The notes below the pieces were generated by a model. The model did not search any database. It was not told where the DNA came from and was given only the letters and a program-made list of their open reading frames with translations. From Chionoecetes opilio (Eukaryota; Arthropoda; Malacostraca; Decapoda; Majidae), in contig JACEEZ010001805.1 of assembly GCA_016584305.1 (NCBI GenBank), positions 62,001 through 126,000 on the forward strand: a stretch of DNA of 64,000 nt, written 5' to 3'. This document shows positions 51,186 through 62,220 of this stretch, piece by piece. The first letter of the stretch is position 1, and the number at the start of each line of letters is the position of its first letter. A program made the position numbers and the translations under genes.

Positions 51186-51560
51186 TAGGATACCGTCAAA
51201 AGCTTTTTGTCTCATCAACTTTCCTCCTCTAACTGACTGCTTACAATCTCTCAGGCACTACTGCAGTGCTGCTTCTCTTACTATCTTCTACTTTTGTTTT
51301 CATACTTAATGCTCTTCTGAACTTGCTAACTGCATGCCTATCCACCTCTCGCAGCCCAGCAGCATAAGAGTGTCTTATTCTCATCCTTTTTGTATCTGTC
51401 TTACTAATGCAAGAGTCAACCTGTATCTTCACTCTCATCTTTTTCAATGGTAGAAACTCTCTTCCTGTTTCCATTTTTCCCACCCTCCTACAACTTCAAT
51501 TGCTTCAAGAAAGAAGTGTAACTCACCAGCCAGATGCCACCTACTTGAATCCCCTTACCA
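51186..51560 (+). pseudogene. Jockey C-terminal part
   Basis: Continues after the piggyBac-like insertion in shifting frames: RIPSKAFCLINFPPLTDCLQ, SLRHYCSAASL, SSELANCMP-like text, LPFSYSFCICLTNARVN-like text and NGRNSLPVSIFPTLLQL. These are the conserved end blocks of crustacean Jockey copies. Confidence 0.7.
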
Positions 51561-52094
51561 TTTTCGAATTTCTACAAATGACCTAGATGGGCTCAGATAT
51601 ATACAAAACTATGGAAAACAATTATAAAACAACACACCGGAGCATGGAAGATAAAAAATTTGATCACCTCTGGTCGAGTCTGGGGCATGAAATGTTCTGA
51701 TATCCCTAAGGATATTCAACTTATGCGACTTCTCGTAATTATCTTCGTTTGACTAGATGTTTTCCCAGGACAGACTACAGCAATTGGTCTTGGACACTCA
51801 CACCATGGTCACAGAATGTCTGGGCGTTGTTTGTGGGCACAATCATGTGCAGGGGTGCTATAGGACACGTGAGTGAGTGAGTTGAGTAAGACATTGTTTC
51901 TGGGGCTGTCCTCATGCCTATGCACTATATAGCAGCATTTCACACAAATGAGTTTCGAACACATAGATGCGCACGGGGCATGCATGTTACGCATGGGTAA
52001 TATGGGCAGGGGCAGACCCACCACATTAAAAACTTGATGCCCATCAATTATCTTCAAATTATCATTGCATTTGGACTAATGCCGAATATTATAA
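51561..52094. other. Unassigned intronic sequence
   Basis: A minus-strand frame of 82 codons (51809-52057) shows no recognised motif. No repeat ends found. Confidence 0.4.
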
Positions 52095-52359
52095 TAGTCA
52101 AGCCTCGGGTTTCGAACGTCTCACTTTTTGAACAAATTGGTTCACGAACAGAATTTCAAACTCATAATTGCACCGGTTGCCATACGATAACTCTGTTGCC
52201 GAACAAGCTACTCGGCAAGAGCAGCACGGCATCACTGTGCGCGTCAGTCACGCCGCGGCCCTCACTCAGAGAACATCCGCTCCGAACTGTTCTTTGATTT
52301 TGACAATTTTTCTTGTGTTGTGCATTATTTCTTCTATTTTTTTTATTCCATAAGCCACC

Positions 52360-53357
52360 ATGGGACCTAAGAAAGCTAGTGAAAGCATAAAGGCGAAAAG
52401 TAAAATAGTGAAAACAGCAATAGATAGTATTCACTGACGTCACAACATCCGGGTATTTGTTGGAGGAAAGACTTGTAAACACAGCTGTTATAGCTGACAG
52501 GTAGAGTGCGTCCTGCGGCCAAACGCCTCATCTCCCGGGTCTACCGCTCCACCTGGAACAACGCGCTCGGCGATGCCATCCGCATCACCTCCATGGGCCA
52601 ATACCGCAGTGACTCTTCCCCTCAGCCGTGGATAAGGAAAAAGTCCCGCGTCCTGGATGTCACCCTCACTCGCCTCCGCCTGGGGCACACGACACTCACG
52701 GTTCACCTTCACCGCCTCCGTCTGTCCCCTGACCCTCACTGCCCCTGGTGTAGGAATGTTCCGGAGACACTTTCACACTTTCTGCTGCAGTGTCCGCGCT
52801 TCTACTCACACCGTGTAGTGCTACACTCTCAACTACTCACCCATAACATCACCACCTGCTAACCCAGCTGGCGGCGGTGTTTACAAATCTGAGCCTCCAA
52901 TATGGTGTCGTGTGACGTCATGTGAATACTATCTATAGAGGTGAAGAAAGAGATCATACGGAAGCATGAAAATGGTGTTCGCGTCTCGGATCTGGCTTTG
53001 CAGTTCAGCTTTGCAAAGTCATCGATCTGTACCATTCTCAAGAACAAGGAAGCAATAAAGGATGCTAATGTTGCCAAAGGAGTGACTGTGATCACCAAGC
53101 AAAGACCGTAGACCTTAGAAGTAGAAAAGTTGCTATTGATTTGGATCAACGAAAAGCAGTTGGCCGGCGACAGTATTTCGGAGGCTATCATTTGTGAGAA
53201 AGCAAGGCTTTTGCACCAGGATTTGCTCAAGAAAACCCCAGGTTCAAGTTCTGAGACTGATGTGTTTAAGGCTAGTCGAGGCTGGTTTGAAAAGTTTAAG
53301 AAGCGAAGTGGCATACACAGCGTGGTTCGGCATGGACAGGCTTCAAGTATAATATAA
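52360..53357 (+). pseudogene. Tigger/pogo transposase N-terminal half, interrupted
   Basis: An ATG in a strong initiation context (GCCACCATGG) starts MGPKKASESIKAKSKIVKTA. After the 52423-52935 insertion it continues EVKKEIIRKHENGVRVSDLA, LQFSFAKSSICTILKNKEAI (first HTH), a stop near 53109, then LEVEKLLLIWINEKQLAGDS and ISEAIICEKARLLHQDLLKK to ASRGWFEKFKKRSGIHSV, which is the CENP-B-type second HTH. The frame stops at 53357, before any DDE catalytic residue. It would bind TIR DNA but not cut. Identification with the pogo/Tigger (jerky, CENP-B-like) family is secure from the double HTH. Confidence 0.85.
52423..52935. mobile_element. Short TIR element in the Tigger transposase gene
   Basis: GATAGTATTCACTGACGTCAC at left and GTGACGTCATGTGAATACTATC at right are inverted. 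The Tigger codons TA-I-E-V are restored by removal, so the target was TA. The interior (52503-52862) is a retrotransposon tail reading CPWCRNVPETLSHFLLQCPR. End positions are certain to within about 2 bases. Confidence 0.8.
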
Positions 53358-53540
53358 TATTACATTGCATTTATAGGCATTTTTATGCATGAAATACAGT
53401 TAAAAAGGTAAAAAAAAAGGTCTTTATTTTGGGGGTCACGAACGGATTAATCCATTTTATATTGTTTCTTATAGAAAAATTTGTTTAGTTTTTTTAGAAC
53501 TAATCGGATTTAGAACAGCTTTTGGGAACGAATTATGTTA

Positions 53541-53920
53541 TAATTACTAATAAATTTATGGTTCATGGTTTATTTATGGTACGGTTACAACTATGCAGTT
53601 GTAAACGTAATCGTCAGCTATATTACAGCATCCTGTCTTTGTAACAATAAATGTTTACCTGCCTGTATAAGAGGGGAAAGAGAGGGTGGGGAGTGGAGAG
53701 GCTTGGCTGGTTGCAGAGAGAGAGAGAGAGATATGTGTCTTGGCTTCTGGAAGCTAGGTTTGTTTTATAACAATTAAATATCTCTAGCCTAGGGTGAAAA
53801 TCTGCCTGCCCTTTGCCCAGCAATAAGTAACCTTTACAAATCTCGCACTTATGGGGCAAGGAAGCAGAGATCAATGCCGTTGAAAAGTTTTAACATGCAT
53901 TTTGCTTCTGAATATAGGTA
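53541..53920. other. Unassigned sequence
   Basis: AT-rich with a short (GA)n tract near 53717-53732. No gene or repeat end. Confidence 0.4.
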
Positions 53921-54630
53921 CAGTAAAACCCTTATAACTCGGCACTGTATAACTCGGAATTTGATATAACTCTGCAAGGCAGAGACAAAAGTTTTTTTTT
54001 TTTTTTTTTTTTAACATCTATGGCTATAGCACGTGTAGGCAGTGAGCTCCAGGGGTGGGATGGTAGGCCCTGGAGGCTCACTCGAGGGCTGTGATGGTTG
54101 GCCCTCGCCCGTGGTGGCGCAGGCAGGATTCTTATAGTGACGCCTGTAATTAGAGGCTCATGCCGCCCCCCTGTGTCCTCCCATGCACTCGCAGTCGAAG
54201 GTAGAGTTAATGGACAGGGCACGTGGGTGTTCTTAGGCCACTCGACGGTGCAGAAAGATTTCAAGTGGATTTATGGGTCTCACTCGGGATCGAACTCGCC
54301 TTCGAGAACGCCACTCGGTGACGCTAACCACTCTGCTACCGCCTCCCCTAAACTGCATCTCTTGGTTTTCACTCGGCATATCATGCCCTCACAACCTCTT
54401 GTGTGAACATGTAAACAGAAAGTCGGCAAAAAATAATGTATCTCGGCATATTGATGTTATAACTGCTCTCTTTGCTTACACTCGGCATATCCTCAGTCGC
54501 ATAAAGTCGTGTTTTTGTCCTTTTGACCCTTTCCTGCAGGCTCAGGCTCTTCAATTTCATTCCCTTCCTGCTGGAGACACCCTTGCGTGATGGAGCTGAC
54601 ATCTTGAAATACAGTACTGTATGATGTAGT
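53921..54630. mobile_element. Fold-back Tigger-like element, copy 4 (one arm only)
   Basis: Left TIR CAGTAAAACCCTTATAACTC, SINE family 1 (54015-54350, minus), then the minus-strand MSAPSRKGVSSRKGMKLKSL start at 54602. The element stops at ATACAGTACTGTATGATGTA, the centre of the palindrome in other copies, just before the CAGGGAGG element at 54642. Confidence 0.85.
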
Positions 54631-54641
54631 ATATATAAGTA

Positions 54642-55418
54642 CAGGGAGGTCCCGTTATACGAGCATTCGGTATACGAGAATCCGATGATACGAGATGTGT
54701 AAATTAGGGTCTATTTTCAATATACGAGATCGAAAATCCAATGATACGACATTCAAACTGGGGTGAGTAAAATTATCAAGTTCAAAATGCGCGCCCTACC
54801 ACTCCCGGGCTGGACAAAGGGGGATTTGGTTGTCCCCAGTGAGGTCACCCCTAGCAAGCCGTGACCTGAAGGGTAATTAAGCATATGGCGCGGCCTGACA
54901 TTTAGAGGTAATTAGCAGGTGTGCGGCCCCAACCTTGGGACCGCAGTCAGGTCACCCCTAGCAAGGCATGACCTGAAGGGTAATTAAGCAAATGGCGCGG
55001 CCTGACCTTTAGGGGTAATTAGCAGGTGTGCGGCTCCAACCTTGGGACCCCTACACTACCTTCTCTTGTATCACGCGGCGTCCCCTACATTACAACGTCT
55101 TTTTTGCTTGTTATGCATGTTTTATGTTTAATTAATGTGCAGTTATGTTATTTTGTGTGCTATTTTCTCTTTCAGAATGCTTTTTCTACAGAATAGGAAG
55201 TACAGTGTGGGTAATACAGACGCTGTGTGTTTGTTGTGTTTGCTATAGTTTATTTTATAGCTTGAAAAATATGTTGTTGTTTTTTGGGTTTTTTTAATTG
55301 ATGGGGTCCTGGAACCAAACCTATATTTTACCATAAGTTATGTGTTTCGTTATACGAGATTTCGCTTTACGAGTATGCCAGGTGGAACCTAACTGCTCGT
55401 ATCTTCGGGACCTCCCTG
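54642..55418 (+). mobile_element. CAGGGAGGTCCCG-family TIR element, copy 5
   Basis: CAGGGAGGTCCCGTTATACG to CTTCGGGACCTCCCTG with TA on both sides. The cleanest full copy and reference for the family. Confidence 0.9.
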
Positions 55419-55480
55419 TATATGATAAGTTGAATCTGACATTTAAAAAAATGTGTCACTCATCTTTTTCTGCCTGACAG

Positions 55481-55681
55481 GATGCTGCTGGCTCACTGTG
55501 GCAGCAACCGTCATACATGCAAAGAGCTGGCCAATGTAGTGGAACAGAAGATGAACATTGACAAGGAGATCTTTCAGCTCCGCATTAAGTACTCATCCAT
55601 TCTCAAGGAAATAAAACAAAAGTGGGAGGCTTTGCAAGACAAAGTCATGCATGTACAAAAAGAAAGCCAGGAACTTGTTCA
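55481..55681 (+). CDS. Putative host exon C of the same unrecognised gene
   Basis: A 201-bp segment has acceptor CTTTTTCTGCCTGACAG (ending 55480) and a consensus donor GTAAGT at 55682. One leading base completes a Gly codon with exon B; then 66 codons are open: MLLAHCGSNRHTCKELANVV, EQKMNIDKEIFQLRIKYSSI and KEIKQKWEALQDKVMHVQKE, ending ELV plus two bases. The heptad-like charge pattern predicts a coiled coil. It shows none of the repeat features of its surroundings. The family is not recognised; coiled-coil structural proteins, for example kinetochore or centrosome components, are one possibility but not supported by a motif. The next exon was not identified. Confidence 0.65.
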
Positions 55682-55734
55682 GTAAGTATAAAGACACTTA
55701 ATGCATTTATTTAAACAGGCATTCAAATATAGAG

Positions 55735-56045
55735 CACTTACCACCACTACTCCATAAAACTTGGTTTAACTCAGCTTGTTTTCATTCTGCCCAAGATAAA
55801 AAGGTGGCTCATAGACGGTACTGTCATCATCCATCTCCTGAAGCTCGTGCCCTTTATATTTATGCACGTTAGCATGCCATCTGTTCTTCAATGTGCCAAA
55901 AAGTCTTTCATAAATAGAAAATATCAAAATCTTTCCAGTTCCAACTCTTTCTCGTGACTTTTGTCACCTAGCCAAAAATATCTCTTAACAATTTATCTTC
56001 TTCATCTTTCCCTCCTATACTTCACCCAGATGGCTCTACAAATGT
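55735..56045 (+). pseudogene. Jockey fragment 2
   Basis: Shifted frames parallel the 33880-34180 part of the main Jockey copy (GGTGGCTCATAGACGGTACTG; CCCTTTATATTTATGCACG; CTTCACCCAGATGGCTCTAC). A partial copy without RT or endonuclease. Confidence 0.65.
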
Positions 56046-56324
56046 CTTATTTTTTTTAAGTAATCGTCCAGACCCTTTTTTTCTTTGCAGCGATATGTTG
56101 AATGTTCATTCAAAACACTTAATCCACCAAAAATAATTAATTTCCACGCCTTATTTCCGTTAAAAGACAACTTTTGTAAAAAGCGCGGGAAAAAAACCTG
56201 CATCGTTCCAGCCGCCGTGCGAAGTGCTGATGACGTCACGGGAGGCGACACCATGTAAACAACAAACGTCTGCATATGTGACAGCTGTCCATCCAACCAA
56301 CATACATCCACCATTATGTAACCA

Positions 56325-58134
56325 ACACCCATCCCCTTCCTCCACCACCAACACCCATCCCCTTCCTCCACCACCAACACCCATCCCCTTCCTCCACCAC
56401 CAACACCCATCCCCTTCCTCCACCACCAACACCCATCCCCTTCCCCCACCACCAACACCCATCCCCTTCCCCCACCACCAACACCCATCCCCTTCCTCCA
56501 CCACCAACACCCATCCCCTTCCCCCACCACCAACACCCATCCCCTTCCTCCACCACCAACACCCATCCCCTTCCCCCACCACCAACACCCATCCCCTTCC
56601 CCCACCACCAACACCCATCCCCTTCCTCCACCACCAACACCCATCCCCTTCCCCCACCACCAACACCCATCCCCTTCCTCCACCACCAACACCCATTCCC
56701 TTCCCCCACCACCAACACCCATCCCCTTCCTCCACCACCAACACCCATCCCCTTCCTCCACCACCAACACCAATCCCCTTCCTCCACCACCAACACCCAT
56801 CCCCTTCCCCCATCACCAACACCCATCCCCTTCCCCCACCACCAACACCCATCCCCTTCCCCCACCACCAACACCCATCCCCTTCCCCCACCACCAACAC
56901 CCATCCCCTTCCCCCACCACCAACACCCATCCCCTTCCCCACCACCAACACCCATCCCCTTCCCCCACCACCAACACCCATCCCCTTCCCCCACCACCAA
57001 CACCCTCCCCCCACCACCAACACCCATCCCCTTCCCCCACCACCAACACCCATCCCCTTCCCCCACTACCAACACCCATCCCCTTCCCCCACCACCAACA
57101 CCCATCCCCTTCCCCCACCACCAACCAACACCCATCCCCTTTCCCCCACCACCAACACCCATCCCCTTCCCCCACCACCAACACCCATCCCCTTCCCCCA
57201 CCACCAACACCCATCCCCTTCCCCCACCACCAACAGCCATCCCCTTCCCCCACCACCAACACCCATCCCCTTCCCCCACCACCAACACCCATCCCCTTCC
57301 CCCACCACCAACACCCATCCCCTTTCCTTCACCACCAACACCCATCCCCTTCCTCCACCACCAACACCCATCCCCTTCCCCAACCACCAACACCCATCCC
57401 CTTTCCTTCACTACCAACACCCATCCCCATTTCCCCACTACCAACACCCATCCCCTTCCCCCACCACCAACACCCATCCCCTTTCCCCCACCACCAACAC
57501 CCATCCCCTTCCCCCACCACCAACACCCATCCCCTTCCCCCACCACCAACACCCATCCCCTTCCCCCACCACCAACACCCATCCCCTTCCCCCACCACCA
57601 ACACCCATCCCCTTCCCCCACCACCAACACCCATCCCCTTCCCCCACCACCAACACCCATCCCCTTCCCCCACCACCAACACCCATCCCCTTCCCCCACC
57701 ACCAACACCCATCCCCTTCCCCCACCACCAACACCCATCTTCTTCCCCCACCACCAACACCCATCCCCTTCCCCCACCACCAACACCATCCCCTTCCCAC
57801 CACCAACACCCATCCCTTCCCCCACCACCAACACCCATCCCCATTCCCCACCACCAACACCCATCCCCTTCCCCCACCACCAACACCCATCCCCTTCCCC
57901 CACCACCAACACCCATCCCCTTCCCCCACCACCAACACCCATCCCCTTCCCCCACCACCAACACCCATCCCCTTCCCCCACCACCAACACCCATCCCCTT
58001 CCCCCACCACCAACACCCATCCCCTTCCCCCACCACCAACACCCATCCCCTTTCCCCCACTACCAACACCCATCCCCTTCCCCCACCACCAACACCCATC
58101 CCCTTCCCCCACCACCAACACCCATCCCCGTTTT
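56325..58134 (+). repeat. 26-bp C-rich minisatellite
   Basis: Unit ACACCCATCCCCTTCCCCCACCACCA with frequent TTCCTCC variants and a few length variants, near 70 units. G is almost absent from the plus strand. 26 bp is not a multiple of three, but unit triplets (78 bp) have no stops in any frame, which explains long spurious frames on both strands. Confidence 0.97.
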
Positions 58135-58372
58135 TCCATCACCAACAGCAACCCCCGTCTCCCCACCTTCATCCCATTGCGATAGCTCCCCATTCCAATC
58201 TCCCCTTGTCCCACGCACCAACCTTTTCTACACATTTCTCGTGGTCCTATTGGTCGGGTACGTGTGCAAACTTTTCTGGAAAGGCACAGCTTTCTTGCTG
58301 CACCCATAAAGGATGCATGTGTATTGCATATGGAAAAAAAATCGATCAGAAACACCAAAAATTCTTCAAGTA
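58135..58372. other. Unassigned sequence
   Basis: Sequence between the minisatellite and the next TIR element; nothing recognised. Confidence 0.4.
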
Positions 58373-58721
58373 CAGTCAAACCTCGATATAACGGACTAAA
58401 GGGGGGAAGAGTGGTCCGTTAAAGCCGATTGTCCGTTATAGCGAGGATATTTTCCCAAGGGGGGAAAAATATATGGAAAAAACGGAAAAATTGTGAAATA
58501 AATGAGAAATAATCACAAACAACCAGACTGTGTAGCTATGTTGGGAGGTAAACAGTGACTGGCACTACATGCTGAATTTGGTCCGCTCCTACACGTGAAA
58601 TAAATGAGAAATAATCACAAACAACCAGACCGTGTAGCTAGTCAAGCTCAAGCTCTAGTGAAAGGTAAACAAATTACTATGAGCCAGATTCAGCCATGGT
58701 TTCCAAAGATATTGCTTATTA

Positions 58722-58820
58722 CAGGAGAACCTCGTTTATCCGGCACCCTCGGGGGGGAGCGCATGCCGGATAACTCATTTTGCCGTTGTTTTGAGAGTTA
58801 CTCTTATGGAATCGCCCAAA

Positions 58821-58852
<32 letters not shown>

Positions 58853-59423
58853 TATACATCAAAGGAACTGGCCAAGGGCACAACAAAAAAGGGTAACACA
58901 AAGCCCGCTTAGTTGCCAGTCCCTATAAAGAAGACAGTAAGAGAATAAAATAAAAAAGAGGGGTGAGCCAATTTTGTTCTGGAGGTGTCTTGTTACTCTT
59001 CTTTTGAAAAGATGTAAGTCATAGGAAAGTGGAAAAATAGAAACAGGAAGAGAGTTCCAGAGTTTACCAGTGAAAGGGATGAAAGGGTTGCCAACCCTGC
59101 GTACCCCGCCAAATTTGAACTAAATTTCTGCCAATTTTCTCATTTTGAAATAATTATACCTAATTAATGCCTGGGTTATCCTGCTGAGTGCCCCACACTC
59201 CTCGTCAGGATGGACAAGCTAGTCCTCGTGTCGCACGCCAGCAGCACGAACACTCTCCTCTCTTTTTTCACAGGATCTCTCTGACGAGCTCAAGCTAGCC
59301 CGTGGTCCTCCCTGCTAGAGGCCCGGAAAAAAAAAAAAAAAAAAAAAAAAATGCCTGGGTCGATTAGTGCCGTTGTTTTGAGGCTGCCGTTTTTTTAAAT
59401 GCCGGTTAAATGAGGTTCTCCTG
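58722..59423. mobile_element. Tigger-like TIR element, CAGGAGAACCTC family, copy 2
   Basis: CAGGAGAACCTCGTTTATCC to GGTTAAATGAGGTTCTCCTG, beside TA. Contains a 5'-truncated Jockey tail in reverse orientation (58826-59085) and a further unassigned segment. Confidence 0.85.
58826..59085 (-). mobile_element. Jockey 3' end, 5'-truncated insertion
   Basis: Minus strand reads SFIPFTGKLWNSLPVSIFPL and HLFKRRVTRHLQNKIGSPL, then a 3' UTR and poly-A (the T-run at 58827-58850). The same tail as the 51186-51560 piece, but more complete. Confidence 0.8.
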
Positions 59424-59841
59424 TATTATGACTAATGCTCATTATTATATATATTATATGGTTGTGAAGTGCAGTTCTATACACGTATCACTATTTAGGT
59501 GAGTGTAGCACTGCGTGTCACCTTAGTTAAGGGTGATTTAGGGTGTTGAGGTGACAGGGAGATGTAGCAGCGGCCACGCCATAACACTAATAGTCACTAT
59601 TTTAAACAATCCTTCCTTATAATATTATATCTTAATATGTGGTACATCAAAACTCCTTAAAACCCAAGCATTCCAAAGTAAAATGAGAAAATAATACAAT
59701 TATGTTGAGTTGACAATTCGAGCGGCGATAAGCGGTCTAATATGAAGAAAAAAAAAAAAAAAAAAAAAAAGTAACGCAGATGCAGTCCGTTACATCCGAA
59801 GTCCGTTACATCGAGTTCCATTATATCGAGGTTTGACTATA

Positions 59842-60637
59842 CAGTCGACCCTCGATTTAACGGACCTCGGTTTAACGGATTTTGGATTTAGCGGACTCCA
59901 TTCTCGAGACAAATTGGGCAAGAATGGCACGCCAGGCCGCTATCGCCGCTCTAATTGTCAACTCAACATAATTTTTCTTGTTTTATTTTGGAATGCTTTG
60001 GTTTTAAGGAGTTTTAATGTATCAGATATTTAGATATATAAGGAAGGAGCCTGTGTTGCTAGTGATTTAGTGGTAGAATGTGTGCATGTGGGTTAAAATA
60101 GTGAATATTAGTATAACGGGGTGGACGTAAGAATGTTTACCCGTCACTCACCTGTCGCCCCGTCACCTAAACACCTTTAAATCACCCTTATTTAAGGCGA
60201 CACACAGTGCTACACTGATCTAGATAATGACACGTGTATATAACAGATCACCATCACTACGATGTATAATAATGAGTAATAAGACGTTAAACCCTGCCCA
60301 ACCTACTGGCGGAGGAGCGGGCGGCCTGGCCCGCCGCCCACTCTCACAACACCCCGTTATCCGCCTCACCTGTGCCTTCCTGAAGAAGACTGGTCCGCTG
60401 CCATGCCTGTGATAGCACCATAGGATATCACCAGGGACCATAGGATTCCTCAAGGGGTCCTCGCTCCCCTGCTAAATATTACCAAGGAGAATCTCCTTGC
60501 CCTTGGTGTTGATCTCCGCCTGCCTCATGATGCTGCTGCTGCTGCCACAGCCGCGCTGCCAGGCGTGGATGAGCGCCTTGCTTGAATTTTCATCTCTTTA
60601 CTCATATATATGAATAATAGCCATTAAAATGCAATTA
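59842..60637. mobile_element. Tigger-like element, CAGTCGACCCTCGATTTAACGG family, one end
   Basis: The left end CAGTCGACCCTCGATTTAAC follows TA; no right end is found. The interior is assembled from modules seen in neighbouring families: CTGTGTTGCTAGTGATTTAG, the retrotransposon tail IRLTCAFLKKTGPLPCL (about 60358-60412) and GCGCTGCCAGGCGTGGATGAG. Confidence 0.65.
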
Positions 60638-60890
60638 CCGTATTTTACGGCTTATAAGACTCACTTTTACCCCTAAAAAATGCCCAGAAAAATAATCATG
60701 CGTCTTTCAAGACGAATGTTGTAGGAGGTTAGCTTAGGTAGCTATCCAATTCAGCCAATTCATCAATATATGATGTAACATAAGTACTTACCTGTTACAA
60801 GTATTTTAAATACCATAAGAAATTCAAATCAACTAATCTGTCCTCTGTAGTCCGCCTCGGCAGATTGGCGCCAAAAACCATTTTGTGTAT
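60638..60890. mobile_element. CCGTATTTTACGGC-family element fragment
   Basis: Starts CCGTATTTTACGGCTTATAAG. Matches the reversed 1-234 fragment. The other end is missing. Confidence 0.6.
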
Positions 60891-61027
60891 AAGGAACTTT
60901 GTTTGTTACATTAAATGAAAGTTTGTATATTTATGTACAGTAAAACCCTTATAACTCGGAATTTGATATAACTCGGCAAGGCAAAGACAGGTTTTTTTTT
61001 TTTTTTTTTTTTATATAGTTTTTTACA

Positions 61028-61358
61028 TACATCTATGCCTATAGCACGTGTAGGCAGTGAGCTCCAGGGGTGGGATGGTAGGCCCTGGAGGCTCACTCGA
61101 GGGCTGCGATGGTCAGCCCTCGCCCGTGGTGGCGCAGGCAGGATTCTTATAGTGACGCCTGTAATTAGAGGCTCATGCCGCCCACTGTGTCCTCCCATGC
61201 ACTCGCAGTCGAAGGTAGAGTTAATGGACAGGGCACGTGGGTGTTCTTAGGCCACTCGACGGTGCAGAAAGATTTCAAGTGGATTTATGGGTCTCACTCG
61301 GGATCGAACTCGGGTCTTCGAGAACGCCACTCGGTGACGCTAGCCACTACCGCCTCCC
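61028..61358 (-). mobile_element. SINE family 1 inside fold-back copy 5
   Basis: Body and head on the minus strand; a small deletion in the A-box region leaves GCCACTACCGCCTC. Confidence 0.8.
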
Positions 61359-62036
61359 CTAAACTGCATCTCTTGGTTTTCACTCGGCATATCATGCCCT
61401 CACAACCTCTTGTGTGAACATGTAAACAGAAAGTCGGCAAAAAATAATGTATCTCGGCATATTGATGTTATAACTGCATCTCTTTGCTTACACTCGGCAT
61501 ATCCTCAGTCGCATAAAGTCGTGTTTTTGTCCTTTTGACCCTCTCCTGCAGGCTCAGGCTCTTCAATTTCATTCCCTTCCTGCTGGAGACACCCTTGCGT
61601 GATGGAGCTGACATCTTGAAATACAGTACTGTATGATGTAATCCCAAAACATGTAAAATAGGTGGCAAAGTAAAGCAAAGGTCGGGAACCAGCGTGTAGG
61701 CTATCAGCTGCTGAGCCGTGTTTATGTCGTCCAAGCACCGTCTTGGATACGAATTTCGTTTTTTGTCGATATTGAAAAAGGATTGATTTCTGCTTCAAAA
61801 ACACAACAAGCTTGGTAGGAGCCGAAATAATAATTAATGCAAAACATTACAAACAATATTATAAAGTAGTATAACACACATTTCAGCAAGTGTTATTGGA
61901 TTGGGATTCGTAATCCAAGACGGTGCTTGGACAACAAAAACACAGCTCAGCCTACGCGCTGGTACCCGACCTTTGCTTTACTTTGCCACCTATTTTACGT
62001 GTTTTGGGATTACATCATACAGTACTGTATATCAAG

Positions 62037-62220
62037 ATGTCGGCTCCATCACGCAAGGGTGTCTCCAGCAGGAAGGGAATGAAATTGAAGAGCCTGAGTC
62101 TGCAGGAAAAGGTGAAAGTGCTGGCAAGGATGGATGCAGGTGCATCCATGCATGCTATTTGTGCTAAGTTTGATATCAAATCCAGCACATTCTACCCGTT
62201 CACTGGTAAGTGTAGTTTTT
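62037..62220 (+). pseudogene. Tigger/pogo transposase N-terminal fragment
   Basis: MSAPSRKGVSSRKGMKLKSL, SLQEKVKVLARMDAGASMHA and ICAKFDIKSSTFYPFTGK, then the inserted element. First HTH only. Confidence 0.75.

Larger units (their letters stand above)
29460..51560 (+). mobile_element. Jockey-type non-LTR retrotransposon, dispersed by nested insertions
   Basis: Pieces in order on the plus strand: 29460-30299, 30973-31136, 33737-35117, 35521-35703, 44894-45035 and 51178-51560. Each break coincides with another element, and the coding text rejoins across it, as in FTSA / KWEDQRQYYSD, WGKAN / LVFEFNASKT, FHISS / LAKSAS and HTALLN / RIPSKAF. Summed length is under 3 kb. Ends are approximate; the 5' part includes AGTGTCCCCAGGTCG-type leader sequence. 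The tail reads SLPVSIFPTLLQL before the family ends. Confidence 0.8.
52095..53540 (+). mobile_element. Tigger-like element, CAGTCAAACCTTGGGTTTCGAAC family, copy 2 (transposase-bearing, 3' truncated)
   Basis: The left end TAGTCAAGCCTCGGGTTTCG differs by one base from the consensus start. The right side retains GGAACGAATTATGTT but not the terminal inverted repeat. Carries an interrupted transposase gene and matches 19863-20994 at both flanks. Confidence 0.8.
58373..59839. mobile_element. Tigger-like TIR element, CAGTCAAACCTCGATATAACGG family, copy 2
   Basis: CAGTCAAACCTCGATATAAC after TA to TTATATCGAGGTTTGACTA. Split by the CAGGAGAACCTC element (58722-59423). The last base of the right TIR is altered and the next element starts 2 bp later. 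Confidence 0.85.

Noticed and set aside
56036..58379. Long proline-, histidine- or glycine/tryptophan-rich frames on both strands (up to 653 codons)
   Set aside because: They are read-throughs of the 26-bp minisatellite, open in several frames on both strands only because the unit lacks stops.
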